36,804 nt of DNA from the NCBI GenBank assembly GCA_023819665.1, contig JAMWCP010000005.1:1-36804 (forward strand). The letters run 5' to 3'. This stretch comes from Candidatus Omnitrophota bacterium (lineage in GTDB: Bacteria > Omnitrophota > Gorgyraeia > Gygaellales > JAMWCP01). Both the position numbers and the translations under genes were made by a program. Below are positions 1-9,046 of the stretch, piece after piece (the first letter of the stretch is position 1; every line of letters starts with the position of its first letter). Below the pieces are notes generated by a model. The model worked only from the letters and a program-made list of their open reading frames with translations, did no database searches and was not told the DNA's origin.

Positions 1-1
1 A

Positions 2-424
2 AATGGTTGTTTTAAAAAATTAGGGCTAAAGAACACTAATATTGATAGAAAAATTCTTGATAGTAAAGCGAAAATTAAAGGATTAGAAAATTTTACCAGC
101 GCGAAGGATATAGCTTATATTTTGGAAAAGATTTATAAAAAAGAACTTATAAATAAAGATATTTCTGAAAAGTGTTTGGCTTTTTTAAAAAAACAGAAAA
201 TACGCGATCGAATTCCTAAAATGTTACCTTCTTATATATCGGTAGCTCACAAAACAGGATTGGAAAATGGTGGTTGTCATGATGCAGGAATTATTTTTAC
301 TAAAGAAGGTGACTTTTTAATCTGCGTTTTAACCCAACATAACTTTAAAACTAACCATTCTGCTAAAAAGTTCATTTCAAAGATTGCTCAGAAATTATAT
401 TTTGCTTTTAATAAAAATGAATAG
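2..424 (+). CDS. Class A beta-lactamase-like serine hydrolase, C-terminal part (5' truncated by window)
   Basis: The 122..424 ORF frame stays open to base 2 ([49 protein letters not shown]...). The KTG box in '[20 protein letters not shown]' is typical of class A beta-lactamase/PBP-like folds. Confidence 0.7.
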   Translation, partial: NGCFKKLGLKNTNIDRKILDSKAKIKGLENFTSAKDIAYILEKIYKKELINKDISEKCLAFLKKQKIRDRIPKMLPSYISVAHKTGLENGGCHDAGIIFTKEGDFLICVLTQHNFKTNHSAKKFISKIAQKLYFAFNKNE

Positions 425-1124
425 GCTTCTAAAATATCTATTGATATTTATTTTAAGTGTTTTTCTAACCAATAATTATTCTCAAGGAATCGACTTTGTG
501 GCTTTAAGAAAGGCAATGGTGAAAAATCAAATTGAGAAACGAGGAATAAGGGATAAGAATGTTCTAAAAGCAATGTTGAAAGTAGAAAGACATAAGTTTG
601 TCCCAGAAGAATTAAAGAATTATGCCTATGAAGATAGACCTTTACCTATAGGTGAAGATCAAACTATTTCTCAGCCTTACATTGTAGCATTGATGACTGA
701 ACTTTTAAAATTAGATCCCAACGATAGGGTTCTCGAGATTGGTACTGGCAGCGGTTATCAAGCAGCCATATTAGCGGAACTGGTTAAAGAAGTTTATACT
801 ATAGAGATTATTGAATCTTTAGCAAAAAGAGCAGAAAAACTTCTTCATGACCTTGGTTATAAAAATATATATGTGAAAATAGGAGATGGTTATTTAGGTT
901 GGCCTGAAAAAGCACCTTTTGATGCTATAATAGTTACTTGTGCACCTAAAGAAATACCACCCCTTTTAATTGAACAGCTCAAAGAGGGAGGAAAAATGGT
1001 TGTACCCGTAGGAGATTTTTTTCAGAATTTAAAATTAGTGATTAAAAAGGACACAAAGATTATAGTTAAAGATATAGTTCCGGTTATTTTTGTTCCCATG
1101 ATAAAAAAAGATGAGAGAAATTAA
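417..1124 (+). CDS. pcm: Protein-L-isoaspartate O-methyltransferase with N-terminal signal peptide
   Basis: Motifs '[25 protein letters not shown]' and '[18 protein letters not shown]'. ATG at 417 gives [23 protein letters not shown], a signal-peptide-like leader. Confidence 0.9.
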   Translation: MNRLLKYLLIFILSVFLTNNYSQGIDFVALRKAMVKNQIEKRGIRDKNVLKAMLKVERHKFVPEELKNYAYEDRPLPIGEDQTISQPYIVALMTELLKLDPNDRVLEIGTGSGYQAAILAELVKEVYTIEIIESLAKRAEKLLHDLGYKNIYVKIGDGYLGWPEKAPFDAIIVTCAPKEIPPLLIEQLKEGGKMVVPVGDFFQNLKLVIKKDTKIIVKDIVPVIFVPMIKKDERN

Positions 1125-1126
1125 TC

Positions 1127-1154
1127 TTGTAAAATAAAAATTATTAGTTATAAT
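1127..1154 (+). promoter_or_regulatory. Sigma70-like promoter upstream of pgk
   Basis: TTGTAA (1127-1132), 16 bp spacer, TATAAT (1149-1154); strong SD gaggaggg before the GTG at 1183. Confidence 0.5.
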
Positions 1155-1182
1155 ATAAAAAATTAAATAAAGAGGAGGGAGT

Positions 1183-2361
1183 GTGGATAAGTTAACTTTA
1201 AAGGATGTGGTTCTGAAAAATTTAAATGTCTTGATGCGTGTTGATTTTAATGTTCCTTTAGATGATTCTCTTAACATTACAGATGATACACGGATTCGGG
1301 CAAGTATTCCTACTATAAATTATATATTAGAAAGAAAACCTAAAAAAATCATCCTCATGAGTCATTTGGGTAGACCGGAGGGGAAAAGAGCACTTAAATA
1401 TAGCCTTAGACCTGTAGCAAAGAGATTAGAGGATATATTGGGACAAAAAGTAAAGTTTTTAGACGATTGTATTGGAGAAAAGATAAGGAGAGAAATAGAG
1501 AATGCTTCAGAAAAAATTATACTTTTAGAAAATCTCAGATTTTATCCAGAAGAGGAAGAAAACGATTCTGCTTTCTCGCGTCAACTTGCTTGCTTGGGAG
1601 ATATTTTTGTTAATGATGCTTTTGGGGCGGCACACCGTGCACATGCTTCTACGGAAGGAATAACTCATTATTTAAAATCGGTAGCAGGACTATTGTTAGA
1701 AAAGGAAATTCAGTATTTAGGGGAAACCCTGCAGAATCCTGTAAAACCATTTATGGTTATACTAGGAGGGGCAAAGGTATCTGATAAAATCGGCGTAATT
1801 AACAACTTACTTCCCAAATGCGATATTATACTTATCGGCGGAGGAATGGCTTACACTTTTCTTTATGCCCTAAATAAAAAAATAGGAAATTCTAAATTAG
1901 AGCGGGATAAGCTCTCTATAGCAAAGGATATTCTCAAGAAAGGAGAGCAGCTGAAGAAAGATTTGGTTTTGCCAATAGACCATCTTGTAGTAGATAAAAT
2001 TGAAAAAGGAATATCTTCTCAAATAGTAGAAGAGATTCCTGAAGGAAAAATTGCAGTAGATATTGGCCCAAAGACAGTAGAAGAATTTAAAAACAGACTA
2101 AAGAACGCTAAAACTATTATCTGGAATGGGCCTTTAGGAGTATTTGAGATAGATGATTTTGCAAAAGGAACTTATGAGGTTGCTTCCTTTATTGCAGATC
2201 TTCCCGCTACCACTATTATCGGAGGTGGCGATACTGTATCAGCAGTTAAAAAATTCAAATTAGAAGAAAAAATGACCCATATCTCTACAGGAGGAGGGGC
2301 ATCTTTAGAGTTTATGGAAGGTAAAATTCTGCCAGGTATAAAGGCTTTAACGGATAAATGA
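1183..2361 (+). CDS. pgk: Phosphoglycerate kinase
   Basis: 'MRVDFNVPLDD', 'ILMSHLGRPEGKR', 'GGAKVSDKIGVI', 'GGGDTVSAV'; GTG start with strong SD. Confidence 0.97.
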   Translation: MDKLTLKDVVLKNLNVLMRVDFNVPLDDSLNITDDTRIRASIPTINYILERKPKKIILMSHLGRPEGKRALKYSLRPVAKRLEDILGQKVKFLDDCIGEKIRREIENASEKIILLENLRFYPEEEENDSAFSRQLACLGDIFVNDAFGAAHRAHASTEGITHYLKSVAGLLLEKEIQYLGETLQNPVKPFMVILGGAKVSDKIGVINNLLPKCDIILIGGGMAYTFLYALNKKIGNSKLERDKLSIAKDILKKGEQLKKDLVLPIDHLVVDKIEKGISSQIVEEIPEGKIAVDIGPKTVEEFKNRLKNAKTIIWNGPLGVFEIDDFAKGTYEVASFIADLPATTIIGGGDTVSAVKKFKLEEKMTHISTGGGASLEFMEGKILPGIKALTDK

Positions 2362-3152
2362 AAAGGATTCCTTTAATTGCAGGAAATTGGAAGATGTATA
2401 AAACAACTACGGAGGCAATTGAGTTTGCTTCGGCTATTAAAAGGAATTTATATCAGATAAACCCAGAACTTTTGGAGATCGTAATCTGTCCTGCTTTTAC
2501 TGCTTTGTCTGATGTATCTGAAGTAATCTGTGATTCTAATATAAAGTTAGGCGCACAGGACGTTCATTGGGAAAGGGAAGGGGCTTTTACCGGTGAAGTA
2601 TCTATCTTAATGTTGAAAGATTTAAACTGTAAATATGTAATTGTGGGGCATTCTGAAAGAAGGACATATTTTAAAGAGACAAATGAGATAATTAATAAAA
2701 AATTAAAGGTGGTCTTAAAAGAAGGGCTTTCTCCTATCCTATGTGTAGGAGAAAATTTGGAAGAAAGAGAAAATAACATGACTTTTAAAGTTCTAGATGA
2801 CCATATATATAACGGTTTAAAGGACATCAGTTCCTTAGAGTTAGTTAATCTGGTAATTGCTTATGAACCCGTTTGGGCAATCGGAACGGGGAAAACTGCT
2901 ACCCCTCAAATAGCTCAAGAGGCACAGGGTTATATAAGAAATCTATTGAATAATCTTTATGGTGAATCAATCTCTCAACAGATTCGTATACTTTATGGTG
3001 GAAGCGTAAAGCCTGATAATATTCGAGAATTAATAAAACAGCCAGATATAGATGGTGCTTTGGTCGGCGGAGCAAGTTTAATTCTGGATTCCTTTGTAAA
3101 TATTGTAAAATATAGTTATGATGAGGTAAAAAATATATGTATGGATTATTAA
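2358..3152 (+). CDS. tpiA: Triosephosphate isomerase
   Basis: 'AGNWKMYKT', 'VIVGHSERR', 'YEPVWAIGTGKTA', 'YGGSVKPDN'; ATGA overlap with pgk stop. Confidence 0.97.
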   Translation: MKRIPLIAGNWKMYKTTTEAIEFASAIKRNLYQINPELLEIVICPAFTALSDVSEVICDSNIKLGAQDVHWEREGAFTGEVSILMLKDLNCKYVIVGHSERRTYFKETNEIINKKLKVVLKEGLSPILCVGENLEERENNMTFKVLDDHIYNGLKDISSLELVNLVIAYEPVWAIGTGKTATPQIAQEAQGYIRNLLNNLYGESISQQIRILYGGSVKPDNIRELIKQPDIDGALVGGASLILDSFVNIVKYSYDEVKNICMDY

Positions 3153-3481
3153 TCTTTATCCATATAGTTGTTTGTATTCTTTTAATTATGGTTATTCTTA
3201 TCCAACGAGGAAGAGGGGGAGGATTAATAGAAAGTTTTTCTGGATTCGAATCTATGTTTGGTCCTAAAACAAATGTATTCTTAACGCGCTCTACAACTAT
3301 TTTGGCAATTATCTTTATGTGTACCTGTCTTATTCTAACATTCTTTTCTATCAATCAAAGCAGATCTCTGATGGAAAAACAAGGAGCCATAAAAGAACAA
3401 ACCCTTTCTCAAGAGATTCCTCAACAACAGACAGGATCAAATACAAGTAGCGATACTCAAAATATTCCCAAAGCTGAATAA
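3137..3481 (+). CDS. secG: Preprotein translocase subunit SecG
   Basis: Two TM segments, 'VILIQRGRGGGLIESFSG...FGPKTNVFLTRSTTILAIIFM'; follows tpiA as in many genomes. Confidence 0.92.
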   Translation: MYGLLIFIHIVVCILLIMVILIQRGRGGGLIESFSGFESMFGPKTNVFLTRSTTILAIIFMCTCLILTFFSINQSRSLMEKQGAIKEQTLSQEIPQQQTGSNTSSDTQNIPKAE

Positions 3482-3505
3482 GAAATTAAAATTGCTTGTA
3501 TTCTG

Positions 3506-3514
3506 TGGTATAAT
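3506..3514 (+). promoter_or_regulatory. Extended -10 promoter (TGGTATAAT) upstream of the transporter gene
   Basis: TGnTATAAT at 3506-3514, 18 bp before the ATG at 3532; no good -35. Confidence 0.35.
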
Positions 3515-3531
3515 TAAACTTTTAATAGACT

Positions 3532-4686
3532 ATGAAAAATAAACATTTATTATGGATTTATGTTTTAAATAGTAGTATTTATTTTATTCAAGGAATAGAG
3601 GCAATACCTTCTCAGGCTTTATTTTATTATTTAAAAGAAACCCTTAATTTTTCTCCTTCCAAAATAATGTTTCTAAGCAGTATTACTACTTTAAGTTGGT
3701 TGGTTAAACCCATTATTGGATATATAATAGATATTTTTTTTACTAAAAAAACATGGATATATCTGGCTCTTCTTTTGGATATTGTTTCTGTTTTAATTTT
3801 AGGCTTTTGGAGTTTGCCGATTTTTATAATCGTTCTTATTCTATTACTTAACTCTTCAAATTCCGCTTTTCGCGATGTAAGTATTGATGGAATTATGTGT
3901 GTAGAAGGTAAAAAATATAATATCACAGGTAGAATTCAAAGTATTCAATGGATTTCTATATCTGTAGCCAGTATTATTACAGGTATTACCGGTGGATATA
4001 TTGCCTGGCGATGGAATTATAAAGTTGCTTTTTTATGTTTGGTACCTTTTTATCTTATTTGTATAATAATTACTTCTTTTTATAAGGAAGAGGTCTTTAA
4101 ACAGAGCATAAAAAGAGAACTCATATCTGATTTAAAGAAAATATTCTTTCATAAGAAGTTAATGTTGGTTGCTTTATTTATTTTTCTTTATAAGTATTCT
4201 CCTTCGTTTGGAACCCCACTTTTTTTTATTCAGCGCGATGTCTTTAAGTGGAGTAAAATATGGATTGGATTTATGGGAACATTGGGTTCTATTTTTGAAA
4301 TAATCGGAGCTTTATTTTACTATAGGTTTAGTCATAAGATAAATATTAAGAAATGGCTCTTTATTTCAGTTTTTTTAGGAGCGATAACAACTTTAAGTTA
4401 TCTTTATTACACCCCTATCAGTGCAGTTATATACAATATCTTATACAGTCTAATAGGGATGTTTATTTTTATTATGATTTTGGATTTTATGGCTAAAAAT
4501 ACCCTTGAAGGTTTAGAATCGACGTCTTTTGCCTTTCTCTGCAGCGTGAGCAATTTAGCTCTTGTTGCCAGTCAAGTCTCGGGAGCCTTTCTCTATCCTA
4601 TTACGGGATTAAAATGGTTGATTGTAATTTCTTCTTTAACAAGTTTTTTATGCTTGTTTGTGATAGACAAGGTGGATGTTAAATAA
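3532..4686 (+). CDS. BT1/folate-biopterin-type MFS transporter
   Basis: Polytopic membrane protein; 'FIQGIEAIPSQALFYYLKETLNFSPSKIMFLSSITTLSWLVKPIIGYIID' resembles the BT1 family N-terminus. Confidence 0.65.
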   Translation: MKNKHLLWIYVLNSSIYFIQGIEAIPSQALFYYLKETLNFSPSKIMFLSSITTLSWLVKPIIGYIIDIFFTKKTWIYLALLLDIVSVLILGFWSLPIFIIVLILLLNSSNSAFRDVSIDGIMCVEGKKYNITGRIQSIQWISISVASIITGITGGYIAWRWNYKVAFLCLVPFYLICIIITSFYKEEVFKQSIKRELISDLKKIFFHKKLMLVALFIFLYKYSPSFGTPLFFIQRDVFKWSKIWIGFMGTLGSIFEIIGALFYYRFSHKINIKKWLFISVFLGAITTLSYLYYTPISAVIYNILYSLIGMFIFIMILDFMAKNTLEGLESTSFAFLCSVSNLALVASQVSGAFLYPITGLKWLIVISSLTSFLCLFVIDKVDVK

Positions 4687-4716
4687 TTAAATTAATATTT
4701 AATAATAATAAAAATA

Positions 4717-4745
4717 TTGTTAAATAGAATAGTCTGATATATAAT
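4717..4745 (+). promoter_or_regulatory. Sigma70-like promoter upstream of marC-family gene
   Basis: TTGTTA (4717-4722), 17 bp spacer, TATAAT (4740-4745). Confidence 0.5.
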
Positions 4746-4788
4746 ATAAAATCTAATGAATTCCTCTTGAAAATTTAGTAAATTAATT

Positions 4789-5391
4789 ATGATACTTAAG
4801 TTTATTGAGTCGTTTATATTAGCTTTTATTCCTATTTTTGTAGCAGTAGATAGTTTAGGCAACATTCCTCTTTTTATCTCTTTAGTAGAAGGAATGAGCA
4901 AGAGACAGCGTCAGAGGGTAATAATAGACTCGCTAACTACCGCTACAGCAATCGCTATTGTTTTTGTCTTTATAGGTAAATGGATCTTAAGGTTTATTGG
5001 GATAACGGTAGCGGATTTTCAGATAGCGGGGGGATTGCTTATTTTGGTAATTTCAGTAAATCTTTTACTTCCGGGAAAAACAAAGTTTATTACTTCTGTA
5101 GAGAATGGACGAGATGTAGGTATCTTTCCTTTAGGTACCCCTCTGATTACCGGACCCGCAGTTCTCACTACCACCTTAATGATGGTAGATACCTTTGGAA
5201 TTATTCCTACATTTTTCGCTCTAATTATAAATATGTTTATCGCTTGGGTAACAATGGATAAAGCAGATATAATTATTAGATTTATGGGTGTATCCGGGGC
5301 GAGAGCATTTTCTAAAATTACTTACATACTTTTGGCTTCTATTGGTATAATGATGATAAGAAAAGGATTACAGGAGATATTCTTAAGATGA
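4789..5391 (+). CDS. MarC family integral membrane protein
   Basis: 'FIPIFVAVDSLGNIPLFISLVEGMSKRQRQRV...PLGTPLITGPAVLTTTLM' is characteristic of MarC/UPF0056. Confidence 0.88.
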   Translation: MILKFIESFILAFIPIFVAVDSLGNIPLFISLVEGMSKRQRQRVIIDSLTTATAIAIVFVFIGKWILRFIGITVADFQIAGGLLILVISVNLLLPGKTKFITSVENGRDVGIFPLGTPLITGPAVLTTTLMMVDTFGIIPTFFALIINMFIAWVTMDKADIIIRFMGVSGARAFSKITYILLASIGIMMIRKGLQEIFLR

Positions 5392-6608
5392 TGCGCAAAG
5401 TTTTAACATTTATTATGGCAGGTGGAAAAGGTGAAAGACTCTGGCCTTTAACCAGAGATAGAGTAAAACCTGCAGTTCCTTTTGGAGGGATCTATCGCAT
5501 CATTGATTTTACTTTAAGTAATTGCATTAATTCAGGCCTACGTAGGATTTTTGTGCTTACCCAGTATAAATCCGCATCTTTACAGAGACATATACGTTTA
5601 GGTTGGAATATATTACCTTCGGAGTTAGGTCAATTTATCGAATTACTACCTGCTCAACAGAGAGTAGGCGAAAGCTGGTATCTGGGGACAGCGGATGCTA
5701 TATATCAGAACCTCTATACCATCGATGAAGAAAAACCAAATGAGGTTTTGATTTTATCGGGAGATCATATTTATAAGATGAACTATTATCATATGATTGA
5801 TTATCATCGTCGTTTAGAAGCAGATGTTACTATTGGAATAGTGGAATTAGAAAAAGAAAAAGCAGTGTATTTAGGGATGGTAGAAGTAGATAATGAATTT
5901 AGAATAATAAATTTTAAAGAAAAACCAACTTTAGAAGAATTAAACTCATTGAATAAAAATAAGGTTTATGTTTCAATGGGAATATATGTATTTAATACAG
6001 CTATATTAAAAGATGAGCTTATAGAAGATAGTCAAAATGAAAATTCTAGCCATGACTTTGGTAGAGATATATTACCTGATATGCTCAAGAAAAATTATAG
6101 AGTATTGGGATATAACTTTATTGATGAGAATAAAAAGCAAGCACAGTATTGGCGTGATATCGGTACCATAGATGCCTACTACGAGGCAAACATGGATCTG
6201 GTACAGGTTGAACCTCTTTTTAATCTCTACGATAATGACTGGCCGGTGCGAACTTATCAGGAACAGTTTCCTCCTGCCAAAACTGTTTTCTCTGAAGAAA
6301 AAAGCGGCAGAATTGGTTTGGTTCTGGATTCGCTCATTGCTAATGGTTGTATTGTTAGTGGCGGTAAAGTTTGTCGTTCGGTATTATCCTATAATGTACG
6401 CATAAATAGTTTTGCAGAAGTATATGATTCTATACTTATGGAAGGAGTAAACGTATCTAGATACACTAAAATAAAAAATGCCATCATTGATAAAGATGTA
6501 AATATTCCCACCGGAGAAGTAATTGGATACAATTTAGATCAAGATAAAAAGAGATTTTTTGTTACGGAGTCGGGAATCGTGGTAGTTGCAAAACGTACAC
6601 ATATATAA
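5391..6608 (+). CDS. glgC: Glucose-1-phosphate adenylyltransferase
   Basis: 'FIMAGGKGERLWPLTRDRVKPAVPFGGIYRIIDFTLSNCINSG', 'ILSGDHIYKMNY'; ATGA overlap with marC stop. Confidence 0.95.
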   Translation: MRKVLTFIMAGGKGERLWPLTRDRVKPAVPFGGIYRIIDFTLSNCINSGLRRIFVLTQYKSASLQRHIRLGWNILPSELGQFIELLPAQQRVGESWYLGTADAIYQNLYTIDEEKPNEVLILSGDHIYKMNYYHMIDYHRRLEADVTIGIVELEKEKAVYLGMVEVDNEFRIINFKEKPTLEELNSLNKNKVYVSMGIYVFNTAILKDELIEDSQNENSSHDFGRDILPDMLKKNYRVLGYNFIDENKKQAQYWRDIGTIDAYYEANMDLVQVEPLFNLYDNDWPVRTYQEQFPPAKTVFSEEKSGRIGLVLDSLIANGCIVSGGKVCRSVLSYNVRINSFAEVYDSILMEGVNVSRYTKIKNAIIDKDVNIPTGEVIGYNLDQDKKRFFVTESGIVVVAKRTHI

Positions 6609-6613
6609 TAAAT

Positions 6614-7063
6614 ATGATTAGAAAACCAAAACTTAAGGATGTGCAATCGATTTATAATCTAATTAGTAATTTTGCTAAACAGAATTTTATGTTAGCACGT
6701 TCTCTTAATGAAATCTATGAAAATTTACGTGATTTCTGGGTATATGAACTTGAAAAAAAGATAATTGGCTGTTGTGCTTTACATATAAGTTGGGAAAATT
6801 TTGCAGAGATTAAATCTTTAGCCGTAGAAAAGAGATTTCAAAATAAAAAAATTGGCACTGCATTAGTAGAAGCCTGTATTCAAGAAGCAAAACATTTAGG
6901 AATAAGAAATATATTTGTACTTACTTATATTCCCACGTATTTTAGTAAATTTGGTTTTAAAAAAATAAAACACGAGAAGCTTCCTCATAAAATATGGTTT
7001 GAATGTATCAGATGTCCAAAGTTTCCTTATTGTAAAGAAGTGGCAATGATTAAAAAAATATAA
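6614..7063 (+). CDS. GNAT-family N-acetyltransferase (ArgA/NAGS-like short form)
   Basis: GNAT fold 'IIGCCALHISWENFAEIKSLAVEKRFQNKKIGTALVEACIQEAK' and Cys-rich tail 'ECIRCPKFPYCKEVAM'. Confidence 0.7.
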   Translation: MIRKPKLKDVQSIYNLISNFAKQNFMLARSLNEIYENLRDFWVYELEKKIIGCCALHISWENFAEIKSLAVEKRFQNKKIGTALVEACIQEAKHLGIRNIFVLTYIPTYFSKFGFKKIKHEKLPHKIWFECIRCPKFPYCKEVAMIKKI

Positions 7064-7077
7064 AAAGGGGGATATTT

Positions 7078-8253
7078 ATGGATTATTTTCTTACTGATCA
7101 ACAGAAGCTACTTCAACAACTCTGTCGGCAAATTGCCGAAGAAAAGATTGTGAAGGTAGCAAAAGACTTAGATGAAAAAGAAGAGTTCCCTTATGAAATA
7201 ATGAAAATCTTAGCACAGTCGGACTTATTTGGCATATATATACCACAACAGTATGGTGGACTTCTGGAACTTTCGGAAGGCAAAACAATAGGAGGCGTAC
7301 TTGATCTGTGTATTGCTACAGAGGAACTTTCGCGTGCTTGCGGTGGTATTGCAGTCTGTTACGCTGCTTCTGCTTTAGGAACATTTCCCATTATTCTATA
7401 TGGAAACGAGGAACAGAAGAATAAATTTTTACCAGATTTAGCCAAAGGAAAAAAAATGGCTGCCTTTGCCATTACCGAACCGGAAGCAGGTTCGGATGCC
7501 TCCAGCATAAAAACCACCGCTGTAAAAGATGGTAATTTTTATATTTTAAACGGTGTAAAGCACTTTATTACTAATGGAGGAGAGGCAGAGGTATATGTAG
7601 TGATCGCAATGACGGATAAAACTAAAGGAGCAAGGGGAGCATCGGCCTTTATTTTAGAAAAAGGGATGCCGGGTTTTAGTTTTGGCAAAAAAGAAGAAAA
7701 ATTGGGTATTAGAGCTTCTGTAACTCGCGAACTTATTTTTGATAACTGTAAGGTACCTAAAGAAAATCTTTTAGGTAAAGAAGGGTTGGGTTTTATTATT
7801 ACGATGAAAACTTTTGATGTTTCACGTCCTGGAGTAGCTGCCCAAGCAGTAGGCATTGCTCAAGGAGCACTGGATTTAGCTTTAAGATATGCTAAAGAAA
7901 GACAACAATTTGGAAAATCTATTTCTAGTTTCCAAGGAATCCAATGGATGTTAGCAGATATGGCCACGCAAATTGAGGCGGCCAGAGCGTTAGTTTACTC
8001 TGTAGCTAAAATAATTGACAGTGGAAATACGGATGTCTCTAAAGAGTCGGCAATGGCAAAACTTTTTGCTTCTGATACTGCAATGAAAGTAACTACGGAG
8101 GCAGTTCAGATTTTTGGCGGATATGGTTATATGCGTGATTATCCGATAGAAAAATATATGCGTGATGCTAAAATTACTCAGATCTACGAAGGAACGAATC
8201 AAATACAGAGAAATATCATTGCATTACAGTTGATTAAAGAGATGGCAAAGTAA
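7078..8253 (+). CDS. Acyl-CoA dehydrogenase
   Basis: '[20 protein letters not shown]', '[22 protein letters not shown]', C-terminal '[14 protein letters not shown]' containing the catalytic Glu. Confidence 0.95.
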   Translation: MDYFLTDQQKLLQQLCRQIAEEKIVKVAKDLDEKEEFPYEIMKILAQSDLFGIYIPQQYGGLLELSEGKTIGGVLDLCIATEELSRACGGIAVCYAASALGTFPIILYGNEEQKNKFLPDLAKGKKMAAFAITEPEAGSDASSIKTTAVKDGNFYILNGVKHFITNGGEAEVYVVIAMTDKTKGARGASAFILEKGMPGFSFGKKEEKLGIRASVTRELIFDNCKVPKENLLGKEGLGFIITMKTFDVSRPGVAAQAVGIAQGALDLALRYAKERQQFGKSISSFQGIQWMLADMATQIEAARALVYSVAKIIDSGNTDVSKESAMAKLFASDTAMKVTTEAVQIFGGYGYMRDYPIEKYMRDAKITQIYEGTNQIQRNIIALQLIKEMAK

Positions 8254-8254
8254 A

Positions 8255-9037
8255 ATGGAAATCGTTGTCTGTATCAAACAGGTTCCCGAAACTACCGAAG
8301 TAAAAATTAATCCTCAAACTAATACTTTAATTCGTGAAGGAGTAAAATCTATTATCAATCCTTTTGATATGTATGCGCTTGAGGAAGCAATACGTTTAAA
8401 AGAAAAATATTCAGGCAAAACCATCGTAATTACCATGGGCCCCCCCCAGGCAGAATCTGCATTAAGAGAGGCACTAGCTATGGGAATTGATGAAGGGATT
8501 CTTATTACGGACAGAACCTTTGCTGGAAGTGATACCTGGGCAACAAGTTATACATTATCAAAGGCAATCTTAAAGATAGGTAATTTTGATCTGGTGCTCT
8601 GCGGAAAACAGGCATCGGATGGAGATACGGCACAGGTTGGTCCGGGAATTTCCGCACATTTAGATATACCCCAGGTTACCTATGTAAAAAAAATAAGAGA
8701 AATAAATAATAAGAACTGTATAGTAGAGAGAATGACGGAAGAAGGTTATGAAGTCATTTTAACTCCTTTACCTTGTGTTTTAACGGTAGTAAAAGAGATT
8801 AATGAACCAAGACTTCCTTCATTGCGAGGGTTGATGCGTGCAAAACAAACACAGATTATAAGGTGGTCAGCAAGAGAGTTAAAGTTAGATGAAGAAAAGA
8901 TTGGACTTAAAGGCTCTCCTACTCAGGTGGTTAAGATATTCAGCCCCCCCCAGCGTAAAGGAGGAGTAGTCTTTAAAGGCGAAACATCAGAAGTAGTTGA
9001 CAAGTTAATTTCTCTATTAAAAGACCAATTACCCTAA
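8255..9037 (+). CDS. etfB: Electron transfer flavoprotein beta subunit
   Basis: 'VVCIKQVPETTEVKINPQTNTLIREGVKSIINPFDMYALEEAIRLKE', 'LCGKQASDGDTAQVGPGISAHL'. Confidence 0.95.
   Translation: MEIVVCIKQVPETTEVKINPQTNTLIREGVKSIINPFDMYALEEAIRLKEKYSGKTIVITMGPPQAESALREALAMGIDEGILITDRTFAGSDTWATSYTLSKAILKIGNFDLVLCGKQASDGDTAQVGPGISAHLDIPQVTYVKKIREINNKNCIVERMTEEGYEVILTPLPCVLTVVKEINEPRLPSLRGLMRAKQTQIIRWSARELKLDEEKIGLKGSPTQVVKIFSPPQRKGGVVFKGETSEVVDKLISLLKDQLP
8439..8449 (+). repeat. C8 homopolymer tract, copy 1 (GCCCCCCCCAG) within etfB
   Basis: ggc ccc ccc cag (GPPQ); eight consecutive C in an AT-rich gene. Confidence 0.95.
8943..8953 (+). repeat. C8 homopolymer tract, copy 2 (GCCCCCCCCAG) within etfB
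   Basis: agc ccc ccc cag (SPPQ); same 11-mer as 8439-8449. Confidence 0.95.
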
Positions 9038-9046
9038 AAACCAATT

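Noticed and set aside
1035-1277. Minus-strand 80-aa ORF across the pcm-pgk junction
   Set aside because: Antisense to two well-supported genes; composition is typical of AT-rich antisense ORFs.
2899-3354. Minus-strand 151-aa ORF
   Set aside because: Lies antisense to tpiA and secG, both strongly supported; the translation shows no recognisable family.
3627-3926. Minus-strand 99-aa ORF within the BT1-like transporter gene
   Set aside because: Shadow ORF antisense to a membrane protein gene with no family resemblance.
4980-5261. 93-aa + strand ORF inside the marC-family gene
   Set aside because: Alternative frame of a well-supported MarC-family CDS; S/Y/R/G-rich shadow translation.
6172-6405. 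77-aa + strand ORF inside glgC
   Set aside because: Out-of-frame shadow ORF in a confident glgC.
7539-7856. Minus-strand 105-aa ORF in the acyl-CoA dehydrogenase gene
   Set aside because: Antisense shadow ORF; no family resemblance.
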